A DNA stretch of 64,000 nucleotides from Betaproteobacteria bacterium Ga0077523 (GTDB lineage Bacteria > Pseudomonadota > Gammaproteobacteria > Burkholderiales > Ga0077523): positions 62,001-126,000 of the forward strand of contig LNDQ01000156.1 of NCBI GenBank assembly GCA_001464695.1. The letters are read 5' to 3'. The notes under the pieces were generated by a model. It was not told where the DNA came from. It saw only the letters and a program-made list of their open reading frames with translations, and did no database searches. Below, in pieces: positions 44,932 to 53,279 of this stretch (position 1 is its first letter; every line of letters starts with the position of its first letter). The translations under genes were made by a program, and so were the position numbers.

Positions 44932-45007
44932 TCCCCGATAGCTCAGTCGGTAGAGCGACGGACTGTTAATCCGCAGGTCCCTGGTTCGAGCCCAGGTCGG
45001 GGAGCCA
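44932..45007 (+). tRNA. tRNA-Asn (GUU)
   Basis: Acceptor TCCCCGA at 44932-44938 pairs with TCGGGGA at 44997-45003; discriminator G and encoded CCA at 45005-45007. Anticodon loop CTGTTAA gives GTT; T-loop GTTCGAGCC is canonical. No duplicated 3' end (attachment site) was seen within the window. Confidence 0.97.
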
Positions 45008-45024
45008 CTTGAACCCGCTGCGAG

Positions 45025-45040
45025 CCCCGAGGTTTCGGGG
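45025..45040 (+). terminator. GC hairpin after tRNA-Asn
   Basis: CCCCGA-GGTT-TCGGGG stem-loop 18 bases after the CCA end; no T-run follows. It may mark the 3' end of the tRNA-Asn transcript. Confidence 0.35.
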
Positions 45041-45060
45041 CCGGCGACGACTCGGCCCGG

Positions 45061-46680
45061 TCACTGCCGCGCCAGCCGCCTCAGCGGCCCGATGTATTCC
45101 GTGGCGATAGCCATGGCGCCGATCTCGTACTCGTTGGTGCCGTTCGGCGTGCCATTGCCGCCGTGCATGATGCGCCAACCGGCATAGGAAAGGATATTCG
45201 CATTGGGGTGACCGGACCATGCGATGTCCGTTTTCTCGAAGATGAGAACCCCGTCGAGCCAGACACGCATCACGCCATCGCGGGCGATGGCGTACGGCGC
45301 ACTACCCGTGACCGCGTTGACCTTGATCTCGATCTCGATGGTGTAGGGGTCCTCCCTCCCCGGGATCATGGCACCGTGTGTGGGCCAGGTATCGCCGCGG
45401 TCGGGGTGATCGAACTGGTGATCCTGGTGGTAGGCATAGGGAACGATGCCCACCATGCCGTCCGTGCACGGTTCCGCGATGTTGAGTGCCAGTCCCCACT
45501 GTGCGTTTTCCGGAATGTAATCCTCGCCCACCCACGGTTGATTGGCGTAGTGCATCTGCGCGCCTTCGGGTGCAGGAAGCTTCGTGCCGAGATAGTCGTT
45601 CTTGCATACGGATGCGGGCACCTTGATCGCGTAGCGCATGAAGATGTGCTTGCGCGCCTGCGCGAGCGGCACCGAATAGGGCTTCCTGTGCTTCGCGCGA
45701 TCGACCGAGAGCCATCGACAGTTGATGGCGGTTGCATTGGTCTTCTCGTTGCGCACCCGCAGGAACCGCACGCCATGCTGTGGCCATGTGCCGATGCTCG
45801 AACGCGCAGGATCGATCCAGCCTTCGGAGCAGTCGGCGTTGGCCTTGGCGACGCTGGAGAGGTCCATGCAATCCAGCACCGACGGGTGTGCGCATAGCGC
45901 ATCTTCGCCGTGCGCCGCCAGGCCGACCCGTACCAGTTCCGGATGCTGTTGCGCCGGATTGACCAACAACTCGGGCAGGTCGAGGCGGTAGAACTCCAGA
46001 TCATGATGGACCTGAAAGTACAGAGTGAACAGCGACAACGTCGCGCGGACCACCTTGCCGGTGACGCCGGTCAGGTCGAACGTGAGAATCGCGTTGCCGT
46101 GTTGCCCGCCCCCGTCTTCGTTCTTCGAACCCGCTGCGAAGTAGTCTGCACTCCCGAGCGGTCGATTGGTGGTGACCGAGGTCCACGTGTCAACGACGAT
46201 GGGCACCTGATGGGTGCCGGTGGTGGTGATGACCGTGAGTTTCGGCCTGCGCTCGGGTGGAGCCTCCTTGCTGGCGAAGGTCGGCGCGTTTCCGTGCATG
46301 TACTTGTTGCGGATGAGAATACCGGTGTTATCCGCCATCAGCCCCCGCATCCGCTCGTTACCTTTCACGATCGCGGTGACGTCGAAGTGGTGGTAGATAT
46401 TCCCGGTGGCCACGCGCGCCGCGTGACAGGGCACCTCGCCTTGCTTCACGCCCGCACAGTCGATCCAGGTGCCGCCCGGCACTGCCCACGCCTTCCAGAG
46501 CCCGGGGCTCGCGAAGCGGTAGTTCGCCTGGTCAGGCGAAACGTAGAGCATCGGCCTGGCAGCAACGGGCGGGGCCATGTCGGCCGCGTCCTCCCCCTTG
46601 TTCTTGAGGTTTCGTTCCGCAGCGATCGCACCGCTGCACAGGGTCGCCGCCAGCATCACGTGCAGCAGGAGTCGCGTCAC
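45061..46680 (-). CDS. Large secreted protein of unknown function
   Basis: 539 residues from a GTG with GAGG seven bases upstream. Signal peptide MTRLLLHVMLAATLCSGAIAA. The body is rich in Trp, Tyr, Asn and Gly, with segments that look like carbohydrate-associated beta modules: ILTFDLTGVTGKVVRATLSL recalls DNRLRE-type domains in the middle, and VMRVWLDGVLIFEKTDI near the C-terminus recalls the jelly-roll of polysaccharide lyases and lamin-G-like proteins. Several Cys pairs (for example WIDCAGVKQGEVPCH) suggest disulfides. No catalytic motif is certain. It stands alone between tRNA-Asn and map and may be a transferred gene. Confidence 0.7.
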   Translation of the reverse strand: MTRLLLHVMLAATLCSGAIAAERNLKNKGEDAADMAPPVAARPMLYVSPDQANYRFASPGLWKAWAVPGGTWIDCAGVKQGEVPCHAARVATGNIYHHFDVTAIVKGNERMRGLMADNTGILIRNKYMHGNAPTFASKEAPPERRPKLTVITTTGTHQVPIVVDTWTSVTTNRPLGSADYFAAGSKNEDGGGQHGNAILTFDLTGVTGKVVRATLSLFTLYFQVHHDLEFYRLDLPELLVNPAQQHPELVRVGLAAHGEDALCAHPSVLDCMDLSSVAKANADCSEGWIDPARSSIGTWPQHGVRFLRVRNEKTNATAINCRWLSVDRAKHRKPYSVPLAQARKHIFMRYAIKVPASVCKNDYLGTKLPAPEGAQMHYANQPWVGEDYIPENAQWGLALNIAEPCTDGMVGIVPYAYHQDHQFDHPDRGDTWPTHGAMIPGREDPYTIEIEIKVNAVTGSAPYAIARDGVMRVWLDGVLIFEKTDIAWSGHPNANILSYAGWRIMHGGNGTPNGTNEYEIGAMAIATEYIGPLRRLARQ

Positions 46681-47131
46681 AAAGGTGCCTCGGTTGGGGG
46701 TGGAAGGTGGATAGCCGGATGATCAAGGATCATGAACCGGACTGCACGTCCGCCACGGACTCGTCAGGGTGATCTCGAGCGAGTGGCGGCTGGCGCAGCT
46801 GCAGGAAGTGACGCCTGCAGGGGTGGCGAGCCGTGTGCCCAAGCCGAGGCCCCACCCGGAGTATCGGCCAGCGGGAACCGGGCTCAATCCCGGGCTGCTA
46901 TACTCCGCGCCCGTTGCATCAAGCATTCGCCGCCAGCGATCAGGAAGCAGCAGCGTCAATGTGCGGATTCACAGCAGGGCTGGCGCGCGGAGCCGATTTG
47001 TACGTGCAGCCCGCCGGTTTGACCGGAACGCCCATGCTGGTCTCGGGCTGACGCTCCCGCGCCTTCCGGCATCCTCGCGGCGAAGCCGTCGGCACGGATA
47101 GCCCTGCCGGGGTCACTGCATTCGAGACACC
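46681..47131. other. Long intergenic region upstream of map
   Basis: 451 bases with no recognised gene. It holds a perfect hairpin CTGCAGG-N8-CCTGCAG at 46799-46820 without a T-run and a TATACT hexamer at 46899-46904 that could be a -10 for map, with no good -35. Small reading frames here lack ribosome sites and homology I can recognise. Confidence 0.4.
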
Positions 47132-47926
47132 ATGTCGGTAACCATCAAGTCCTCCGAAGACATCGAGAAGATGCGCGTGGCCGGCCGCCTCGCGGCGGAG
47201 GTGCTCGACTTCATCGAGCCGCACGTGAAACCCGGGGTGACCACCGACGAACTGGATCGCCTGTGTCACGAATACATCGTGCAGCAGCAAGGCGCGGTGC
47301 CGGCCCCGCTCAACTATGCACCGCCGGGGTACCAGCCATTTCCGAAGAGCATCTGCACGTCGGTCAACCACGTGGTCTGCCACGGCATTCCGAGTGACAA
47401 GCGCCTGAAGGCCGGTGACGTCGTGAACGTCGACGTGACCATCATCAAGGACGGCTATCACGGCGACACGAGCCGGATGTTCTACGTCGGCGAGCCGTCT
47501 ATCCAGGCGCGCCGCCTGTGCGATGTCACCTTCGACTGCATGTGGCGTGGCATCCGTTCGGTGCGCCCCGGTGCGCACCTGGGCGACATCGGTCACGTGA
47601 TCCAGACTCACGCGGAAGGTTCCGGCTATTCGGTGGTGCGCGAGTTCTGCGGGCATGGCATCGGGCGCAAGTTCCATGAGGAGCCGCAGGTGCTCCACTA
47701 CGGCCGCAGCGGCACCGGCCTCAAGTTGCAGGCCGGCATGACGTTCACAATCGAACCGATGATCAACGCCGGCCGGCCCGGCATCCGCCAACTTGCCGAC
47801 GGCTGGACCGTGGTGACCAAGGATCACAGCCTTTCGGCGCAATGGGAACACACGGTGCTCGTGACCCCCGAAGGCTTCGAAGTCCTGACGCTCTCTGCCG
47901 GCGCGCCCCAGCCGCCGCAGCTCTAG
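47132..47926 (+). CDS. map: Methionine aminopeptidase type I
   Basis: 264 residues. Removes initiator Met from nascent proteins. Metal ligands: Asp in VVNVDVTIIKDGYHGDTSRMF, His in REFCGHGIGRKFHEEP, Glu in MTFTIEPMIN and Glu in SAQWEHTVLV. All conserved. The N-terminus SVTIKSSEDIEKMRVAGRLAAE is standard. Fourteen bases before glnD, the normal betaproteobacterial pairing. Confidence 0.97.
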   Translation: MSVTIKSSEDIEKMRVAGRLAAEVLDFIEPHVKPGVTTDELDRLCHEYIVQQQGAVPAPLNYAPPGYQPFPKSICTSVNHVVCHGIPSDKRLKAGDVVNVDVTIIKDGYHGDTSRMFYVGEPSIQARRLCDVTFDCMWRGIRSVRPGAHLGDIGHVIQTHAEGSGYSVVREFCGHGIGRKFHEEPQVLHYGRSGTGLKLQAGMTFTIEPMINAGRPGIRQLADGWTVVTKDHSLSAQWEHTVLVTPEGFEVLTLSAGAPQPPQL

Positions 47927-47939
47927 GGCCGATCGATCC

Positions 47940-50528
47940 ATGGAAGTCGCGGACGCGCCGGTCCGCCGCCCCGCCGAGGCGCGAGCGCGCTGGAAGCAGG
48001 AGTTGAAAGACGGTCGCGACCGGCTCCAGCAACAGTTCCTCGAGCGTGGGCATCCCCACGCGGTGCTCGTGCATCAGCGCGAGCTGACCGATCAGGTGCT
48101 CGCGGACATATGGAACACGCTCGCGATGCCAGACGCCCTGGCGCTGATCGCCGTCGGCGGTTATGGCCGGGGGCTGATGTTCCCCTACTCCGACGTCGAT
48201 ATCCTGGTGTTGCTGCCGGCCCCACCGGCTGGTGAGGGCAATCGCCAGATCGAGGAATTCGTCGGCACGCTGTGGGACATCGGCATGGAGGTGGGCCACA
48301 GCACACGCACCATCGAGGAGTGCGTGGAACAGCTCAAGCAGGACGTCTCGGTGCAGACCAACTTGCTGGAAGCGCGCCTGCTCCGAGGCGACACCGAGTT
48401 GTTCGAGCGCTTTCGCAATGCGTGCGCGGACGCGATGGACGACAAGGCTTTCTGCGAAGCCAAGCTGCTCGAGCAGCAGCAGCGCCACCAGCGCTTCAAT
48501 GACGTCGCGTACAGCCTCGAGCCGAACATCAAGGAAAACCCGGGCGGCCTGCGCGACCTGCAGGTGATTCTCTGGATCACGCGGGCCTGCGGCCTGGGCG
48601 AGTCGTGGCGCGATCTGACCCAGCACGGGATCATCACCGAGCAGGAGGCCGCGCGGCTCGCACGGCATGAAGGCACCCTGCAGGCGCTGCGCGTGCGCCT
48701 GCACTTCATGGCCAACCGCCGCGAAGACCGCCTGTTGTTCGACCACCAGAGTCGGCTGGCGCGCGACCTGGGGTTCGTCGACACGCCTGCCCGCCGCGCG
48801 AGCGAGCAGCTCATGCAGCGTTTCTACCGGACCGCCAAGGCGGTGCTGCAGTTGAGTTCCATCGTGCTTGCGAACCTGCGCACGCGCATCCTGCCGCCAC
48901 CCGAGACTGGTACGTTCGAGCTCACGTCGCGCTTCGAGGTCCGCAACCAGCTCCTCGAAGCGCGCCGGGCCGATCTGTACGAGCGCCAGCCGCATGCGAT
49001 CCTGGAGACGTTCCTGTTGTGGCAGCGGCATCCCGAGGTGAAGGGGCTGGGTGCCAAGACCCTGCGCGCGCTGTGGCATGCACGGCGCCAGGTCAACGCG
49101 GCGTTCCGTCACGATCCTCGCAACCGCGCTTTGTTCATGGAGATCCTGCGTGAACCGGCGGGGCTTACGCATACGTTGCGACGCCTGAACAAACATGGCT
49201 TGCTCGGCCTTTACCTGCCGGCGTTCGGGCGCATCGTCGGGCGCATGCAGCACGACCTGTTCCACGTCTATACGGTGGACGAGCACATCCTGATGGTCGT
49301 ACGCAACATGCGCCGGTTCGCCATCCCCGAGATGGCGCACGAATACCCGCTGTGCTCGCGGTTGATGAGCGGATTCGACCGGCGCGAAGTCCTGTACCTG
49401 GCCGCCCTCTTCCACGACATCGCCAAGGGCCGCGGCGGCGACCATTCGGAGCTGGGCAAGCACGACGCGATCCGCTTCTGCAAGGCGCATGGCCTGTCGG
49501 CCGAGGACACGGAGTTGGTGGGCTGGTTGGTCCAGTATCACCTCACCATGTCGTCCATCGCGCAGAAGCGCGATCTCTCCGACCCGGAAGTGGTCCGCGA
49601 GTTTGCCCAGCTCGTCGGCAACGACCGGCGCCTGGTGGCGCTCTACCTGCTCACGGTCGCGGACATTCGCGGCACCAGCCCGAAGGTCTGGAACGCCTGG
49701 AAGGCGAAGCTGCTGGAGGACCTGTTCCGCGCGACCCAGCGCTGCCTCGGCGGCTCGCCGGCACCGATCGAGGGCTCGGTGCAGCACACCAAGAACGAGG
49801 TGCTGGCTAAGCTGCGGGCATACGCCCTGCCCGAAGGTGTCGAGATGCCGCTGTGGAGCCAGTTGAGCGACAGCTATTTCCTGCAGCACGATGCGCAGGA
49901 AGTCGCGTGGCACACGCGGCTGCTCAACTACCGCGTGGACACCAAGGTGCCGGTGGTGAAGGCGCGCCTGTCACCCATCGGCGAAGGGCTCCAGGTGATG
50001 ATCTACTGCCCTGACCGCAACAACCTGTTCGCGCAGATCTGCAGCTTCTTCGAAAAGATCAGCTTCAGCATCGTGGAGGCGAAAGTGCATACCACGCGCC
50101 ACGGCTGGGCACTGGACAGCTTCCAGGTGATGGACCCGAGCGACACGCGCTCCCACTACCGCGATCTCATCAGCTACATCGAGCACGAGCTCACCGAGAA
50201 GCTGATGGCGAACGCTCCGCTCGATGCGCCCGCGCGCGGTCGCTTGTCACGGCAACTGAAGGCGTTCCCGATCACGCCCGAGGTCATCATCCGGCCCGAC
50301 GAGCGCGGCCGGTTCCATTACCTCTCGCTGATCGCAGGCGATCGTCCCGGCTTGCTGTTCCGGGTGGCCCGGACACTTGCCGAGTATGGCATCAGCGTGC
50401 AGAACGCGAAGATCAACACGCTGGGAGCCCGCGCCGAGGACACGTTTCTCCTGAGCGGAGAGGCGCTGCAGGATCAGCGCAGGGTAGTGAAGCTCGAGGC
50501 GGATCTCATCCACCAGTTGGAGGCTTGA
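47940..50528 (+). CDS. glnD: Bifunctional uridylyltransferase/uridylyl-removing enzyme
   Basis: 862 residues. Nitrogen sensor that modifies PII proteins. Nucleotidyltransferase motif VGGYGRGLMFPYSDVDILVL near residue 75; linker NPGGLRDLQVILW; HD phosphohydrolase with YLAALFHDIAKGRGGDHSELG near 495; two C-terminal ACT domains (VMIYCPDRNNLFAQI and YLSLIAGDRPGLLFRVA) that bind glutamine. Full length. The 3' end overlaps the convergent flhB-like gene by 23 bases. Confidence 0.97.
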   Translation: MEVADAPVRRPAEARARWKQELKDGRDRLQQQFLERGHPHAVLVHQRELTDQVLADIWNTLAMPDALALIAVGGYGRGLMFPYSDVDILVLLPAPPAGEGNRQIEEFVGTLWDIGMEVGHSTRTIEECVEQLKQDVSVQTNLLEARLLRGDTELFERFRNACADAMDDKAFCEAKLLEQQQRHQRFNDVAYSLEPNIKENPGGLRDLQVILWITRACGLGESWRDLTQHGIITEQEAARLARHEGTLQALRVRLHFMANRREDRLLFDHQSRLARDLGFVDTPARRASEQLMQRFYRTAKAVLQLSSIVLANLRTRILPPPETGTFELTSRFEVRNQLLEARRADLYERQPHAILETFLLWQRHPEVKGLGAKTLRALWHARRQVNAAFRHDPRNRALFMEILREPAGLTHTLRRLNKHGLLGLYLPAFGRIVGRMQHDLFHVYTVDEHILMVVRNMRRFAIPEMAHEYPLCSRLMSGFDRREVLYLAALFHDIAKGRGGDHSELGKHDAIRFCKAHGLSAEDTELVGWLVQYHLTMSSIAQKRDLSDPEVVREFAQLVGNDRRLVALYLLTVADIRGTSPKVWNAWKAKLLEDLFRATQRCLGGSPAPIEGSVQHTKNEVLAKLRAYALPEGVEMPLWSQLSDSYFLQHDAQEVAWHTRLLNYRVDTKVPVVKARLSPIGEGLQVMIYCPDRNNLFAQICSFFEKISFSIVEAKVHTTRHGWALDSFQVMDPSDTRSHYRDLISYIEHELTEKLMANAPLDAPARGRLSRQLKAFPITPEVIIRPDERGRFHYLSLIAGDRPGLLFRVARTLAEYGISVQNAKINTLGARAEDTFLLSGEALQDQRRVVKLEADLIHQLEA

Positions 50529-50802
50529 GCGCCGCTTCCTCGCCGCGCTCGAGCCGATAGATCCACGCCAGCAGCTCGGCCACCGCGACATAGAGTTGCG
50601 GTGGAATGCGCGAGTCTAGGTCCACCTGCATCAGCAGCGCCACCAGCTCGGGTGACTCGTGCACGAACACGCCGGCTTCGCGGGCCTTGTCCATGATGGC
50701 CTGGGCGAGCAGGCCCCGGCCCTTGGCGACGACGCGCGGCGCGCCGTCCGCCGATTCATAGGCGAGCGCAACGGCGACCGATTGCGGATCAGGTGCCGGC
50801 AT
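50506..50802 (-). CDS. FlhB C-terminal-domain-like protein (EscU/FlhB family)
   Basis: 98 residues matching only the cytoplasmic C-terminal domain of FlhB: VAVALAYESADGAPRVVAKGRGLLAQAIMDKAREAGV, then PQLYVAVAELLAWIYRL. The NPTH autocleavage motif is absent: the equivalent position reads PDPQSVAVAL. Stand-alone forms are found after fliK in many flagellar clusters and are thought to assist substrate-specificity switching. It overlaps the fliK end by 14 bases and the glnD end by 23. Confidence 0.85.
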   Translation of the reverse strand: MPAPDPQSVAVALAYESADGAPRVVAKGRGLLAQAIMDKAREAGVFVHESPELVALLMQVDLDSRIPPQLYVAVAELLAWIYRLERGEEAALKPPTGG

Positions 50803-51904
50803 CGTCCGTCACGCGGAAGGTATCGAGCGCGAGGCCGCGCGCCTCGAGCATCGCGCGCAGGTCGCTTTCACCGGCGCGCATCGTGGTGAGACTGACCGGG
50901 CCACCGCTTGCGTCGATCGCGATGGCGAGGTGCTCCCCATTGAGATCCAGTCGGGCAGTCATGGCCCCCAGCACCGGGAGCTGCAGCCGCAGCTCGGTCC
51001 GCCAGCGGGCACCACCCTCCTCTTCCCCGGGGCGCGCCGCTTGCTCCTCCACCCGCCAGTCCATGGCTTGCCCGGGCCACACCTGACCTTGCCACACGAT
51101 CTGCTGGTTCGCGATCGCGTCCAGTTGTCGGTCGACGATGCCGGCCACGGCAGGAGGGAGTGGTGCGGTCGGTGCTGCGGCTGTCCCTGAGTCCGACCGC
51201 AAGGCCGGTACCGGCGTCGAGCGGGTGGCGGTTACCGCCTCGTCGTCCTGGCGCCCCATCGGCCGCGCCCCATCCGTCTTGTCCGGCGCTCCCTTGCCCT
51301 GCTCTTCCCGAGCGATCCGGGCCTGAGGTTCCTGGCGCAAGGCTTCCAGCTCGCGCTTGCCCCCTACCCACTCGGCTTGATGCGATTCATAGAACAGGCC
51401 GCTGGTTTCGAGGGCCTGCCGCAGCGGCGCTGCCAGCGCGGCGCCAGTGGCAGGTGGGGCGGAAAGGATCGGCAGCAGCGGTGTCGGGGCCGCACCGCGA
51501 GCAGGCGCGTTGTCCGTGCTGGTGGTGCCAGCGCTCAACATCGTCGCGACCTGGCTTGCGAGCGTACTGAGGCTCACCCGGCTCGAAGTGTTTCCAAGTG
51601 CTTCCGCTGCCGGCGTGCCCAGCATCAGCGTGGGCGCAGGACCCGGCCGGATGACCGTGAGCTGCATGCGTTGCCCCACCTGGGTGTCCTGGCGTTCCGG
51701 CAGCCGCACCTGGAACAGCGTGCCCTCCACGTCGATCAGGGACCGCCCGTCGGCCAGCTTGGTCTCGACCCGGGCTTCGAGCGTCTGCCCGGCTCGCCAC
51801 TGGGGTGCCGGGCTGGTTGGTCGGTCGGGTGCCGCCTCGATCAACGCTGCGCGGCCATCGCGCAGCATCGACAGGATTCGCGCCTGGAGCGCGACGTCGA
51901 CCAT
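50789..51904 (-). CDS. fliK: Flagellar hook-length control protein FliK
   Basis: 371 residues from ATG 51904. Low-complexity Ala/Pro/Thr-rich N-terminal and middle region, acting as ruler, then a structured C-terminal domain: WRTELRLQLPVLGAMTARLDLNG, LAIAIDASGGPVSLTTM and RAMLEARGLALDTFRV, typical of the FliK substrate-switch domain. The N-terminal third has a GQTLEARVETKLADGRSLIDV beta segment common to one FliK subgroup. The context among fliD-fliS-fliT and an FlhB-like gene fits. Confidence 0.88.
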   Translation of the reverse strand: MVDVALQARILSMLRDGRAALIEAAPDRPTSPAPQWRAGQTLEARVETKLADGRSLIDVEGTLFQVRLPERQDTQVGQRMQLTVIRPGPAPTLMLGTPAAEALGNTSSRVSLSTLASQVATMLSAGTTSTDNAPARGAAPTPLLPILSAPPATGAALAAPLRQALETSGLFYESHQAEWVGGKRELEALRQEPQARIAREEQGKGAPDKTDGARPMGRQDDEAVTATRSTPVPALRSDSGTAAAPTAPLPPAVAGIVDRQLDAIANQQIVWQGQVWPGQAMDWRVEEQAARPGEEEGGARWRTELRLQLPVLGAMTARLDLNGEHLAIAIDASGGPVSLTTMRAGESDLRAMLEARGLALDTFRVTDDAGT

Positions 51905-51935
51905 CAACGAGCCGCCGGAGCTGCCGGCGCCGCCA

Positions 51936-52322
51936 TCAGCGTCGTCGGTACAGAGCGACGATCAAATCGGCCTCGCCGCGAGAGATTCCCGTGTTCGACG
52001 CCACGTCGGCCGCCGCACGGCCGTGCCGGGCGAGGTCGATGGCCTTGCCGTAGGGGGTAGGCGCCTGCGGCGGGTTCGCTGCGGTGGTCAGCCGGTCCAC
52101 TTCGGCACGCAGCGCTCCCACCTGCTGGCGCAGGCCCGCCAGCTCGGACTTCAAGGCGGCGACGGCGTAGTGCTCCACGTGGGCATCCGCGCCGCGGCGC
52201 CACAATTTCAAGCCCTTGCGGTTGCCCAGGCGCAGCAGCAGGAGCAATTCGGCGACATATATGCCGAGCACGGCGATCAGGCCGATCAACAGCTCGCGCC
52301 AGGAAATGACGAAGGGTTCCAT
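51936..52322 (-). CDS. DUF2802 membrane protein of the flagellar cluster
   Basis: 128 residues. One N-terminal membrane helix (LLIGLIAVLGIYVAELLLLL), a short coiled coil (LKSELAGLRQQVGALRAEVDRL) and a C-terminal helix-turn-helix-like DUF2802 segment PYGKAIDLARHGRAAADVA...ISRGEADLIVALYR. This family is found in polar-flagellar and chemotaxis loci; its function is unknown. Located between fliT and fliK. Confidence 0.8.
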   Translation of the reverse strand: MEPFVISWRELLIGLIAVLGIYVAELLLLLRLGNRKGLKLWRRGADAHVEHYAVAALKSELAGLRQQVGALRAEVDRLTTAANPPQAPTPYGKAIDLARHGRAAADVASNTGISRGEADLIVALYRRR

Positions 52323-52416
52323 GCCGCTCCACGGGATTCGCAGCGGCGGAAAGTTTGCTGGCGGGCGCCGACGGCGTCAATCCGTGACTCCCGAAGTCCA
52401 TGCGGCCCTCGCACTC

Positions 52417-52743
52417 CTAGGGCTGCGAATAGGTCTTGTTGAGGCGCTGTTCGGTGTTGACGCTGGCGAGGATCTCGCGCAGCTCGCGCATCCAGTCCTG
52501 GGTGAGCAGGCGGATCTCGTCATCGCGGGTCATGATCGTCTGTATCAGCTCGCGCTTGCGATCGCGGTGTTGCCGCGCCTTCACCGGATCGGCCTCCTCC
52601 TGACGGGCCACCTCGATCAGGCGGGCCCGCTCCTGCTCGAGGCGCACCAGGTCGTCCCAGTCGCTCTTGCGAGCGCAATCGAGCATGCGCTCGGTGAGCG
52701 CAAGCACCTCGATCCAGACGGAGACCACCTCAGCGGCTTCCAC
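52417..52743 (-). CDS. fliT: Flagellar protein FliT-like chaperone
   Basis: 108 residues, all helical and highly charged. It starts at a GTG 6 bases after the fliS stop. FliT binds FliD as an export chaperone and, in enterobacteria, FlhDC. Sequence identity to FliT is low by eye; the call relies on size, helix pattern (LALTERMLDCARKSDWDDLVRLEQER is typical of FliT) and position after fliD-fliS. Confidence 0.8.
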   Translation of the reverse strand: MEAAEVVSVWIEVLALTERMLDCARKSDWDDLVRLEQERARLIEVARQEEADPVKARQHRDRKRELIQTIMTRDDEIRLLTQDWMRELREILASVNTEQRLNKTYSQP

Positions 52744-52749
52744 CGGGGA

Positions 52750-53232
52750 TCAGGCCTTGCCGTAGCTCGCCGAGGAACGCGGCGCCGGCGCTTGACTCGC
52801 CTGGGCCGCCGGGGCGTCGACGGCAGCCGATCGGCTCGCCTGCATAGTGATCAGCGACTCCCACGCCCCCTTCAGCTCGCGCAGCAGGCGCGTTACTTCG
52901 TCCAGGATCTCCACGCTGTTGTGGAGGTTCGCGAGCATGAGCTGCCGCGTCATGTATTCGTACAGCGCCTGCAGATTGGCGGCGATCTCGCCGCCGGCCA
53001 CGGGGTCGAGTGCTGCGAGCAGCCCCTCCTCGATGATGCCGATGGCCTTCGACAGCTGCGCCCCCTTGGCGGCGTAGTCCTTGCGCAGCATCTCGCTGCG
53101 GGCGATTCCGATCGCCTTGATCGCGCCGTCGTAGAGCATCACGACCAGCGCTTCCGGGCTGGCACCCAGGACCCCGACCTCGACGTCCACTTTGGCATAC
53201 GAGCTGGCGGCGCGATCTATGGTTGCGTTCAT
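52750..53232 (-). CDS. fliS: Flagellin chaperone FliS
   Basis: 160 residues from the ATG that opens MNATIDRAASSYAKVDVE. Core helices: SPEALVVMLYDGAIKAIGIA, GEIAANLQALYEYMTRQLM and LDEVTRLLRELKGAWESL, all FliS signatures. The Ala/Pro-rich C-terminal tail of about 25 residues is longer than usual. FliS binds the C-terminal D0 of FliC to prevent cytosolic polymerisation. Confidence 0.94.
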   Translation of the reverse strand: MNATIDRAASSYAKVDVEVGVLGASPEALVVMLYDGAIKAIGIARSEMLRKDYAAKGAQLSKAIGIIEEGLLAALDPVAGGEIAANLQALYEYMTRQLMLANLHNSVEILDEVTRLLRELKGAWESLITMQASRSAAVDAPAAQASQAPAPRSSASYGKA

Positions 53233-53279
53233 CACTGTTCTCCTCGTTCGGTCGGCGCTGGCTGCGCTGTCCCGTCCCT

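Noticed and set aside
44932-45007. tRNA-Asn as a proven attachment site
   Set aside because: No second copy of the tRNA 3' end and no integrase gene was found in the window.
46723-46959. 78-codon minus-strand open frame in the map upstream region
   Set aside because: No ribosome site, no conserved motif, biased composition; not called a gene.
47763-49913. 716-codon minus-strand open frame
   Set aside because: Antisense to glnD, which shows its nucleotidyltransferase, HD and ACT domains; the minus-strand frame has no motif.
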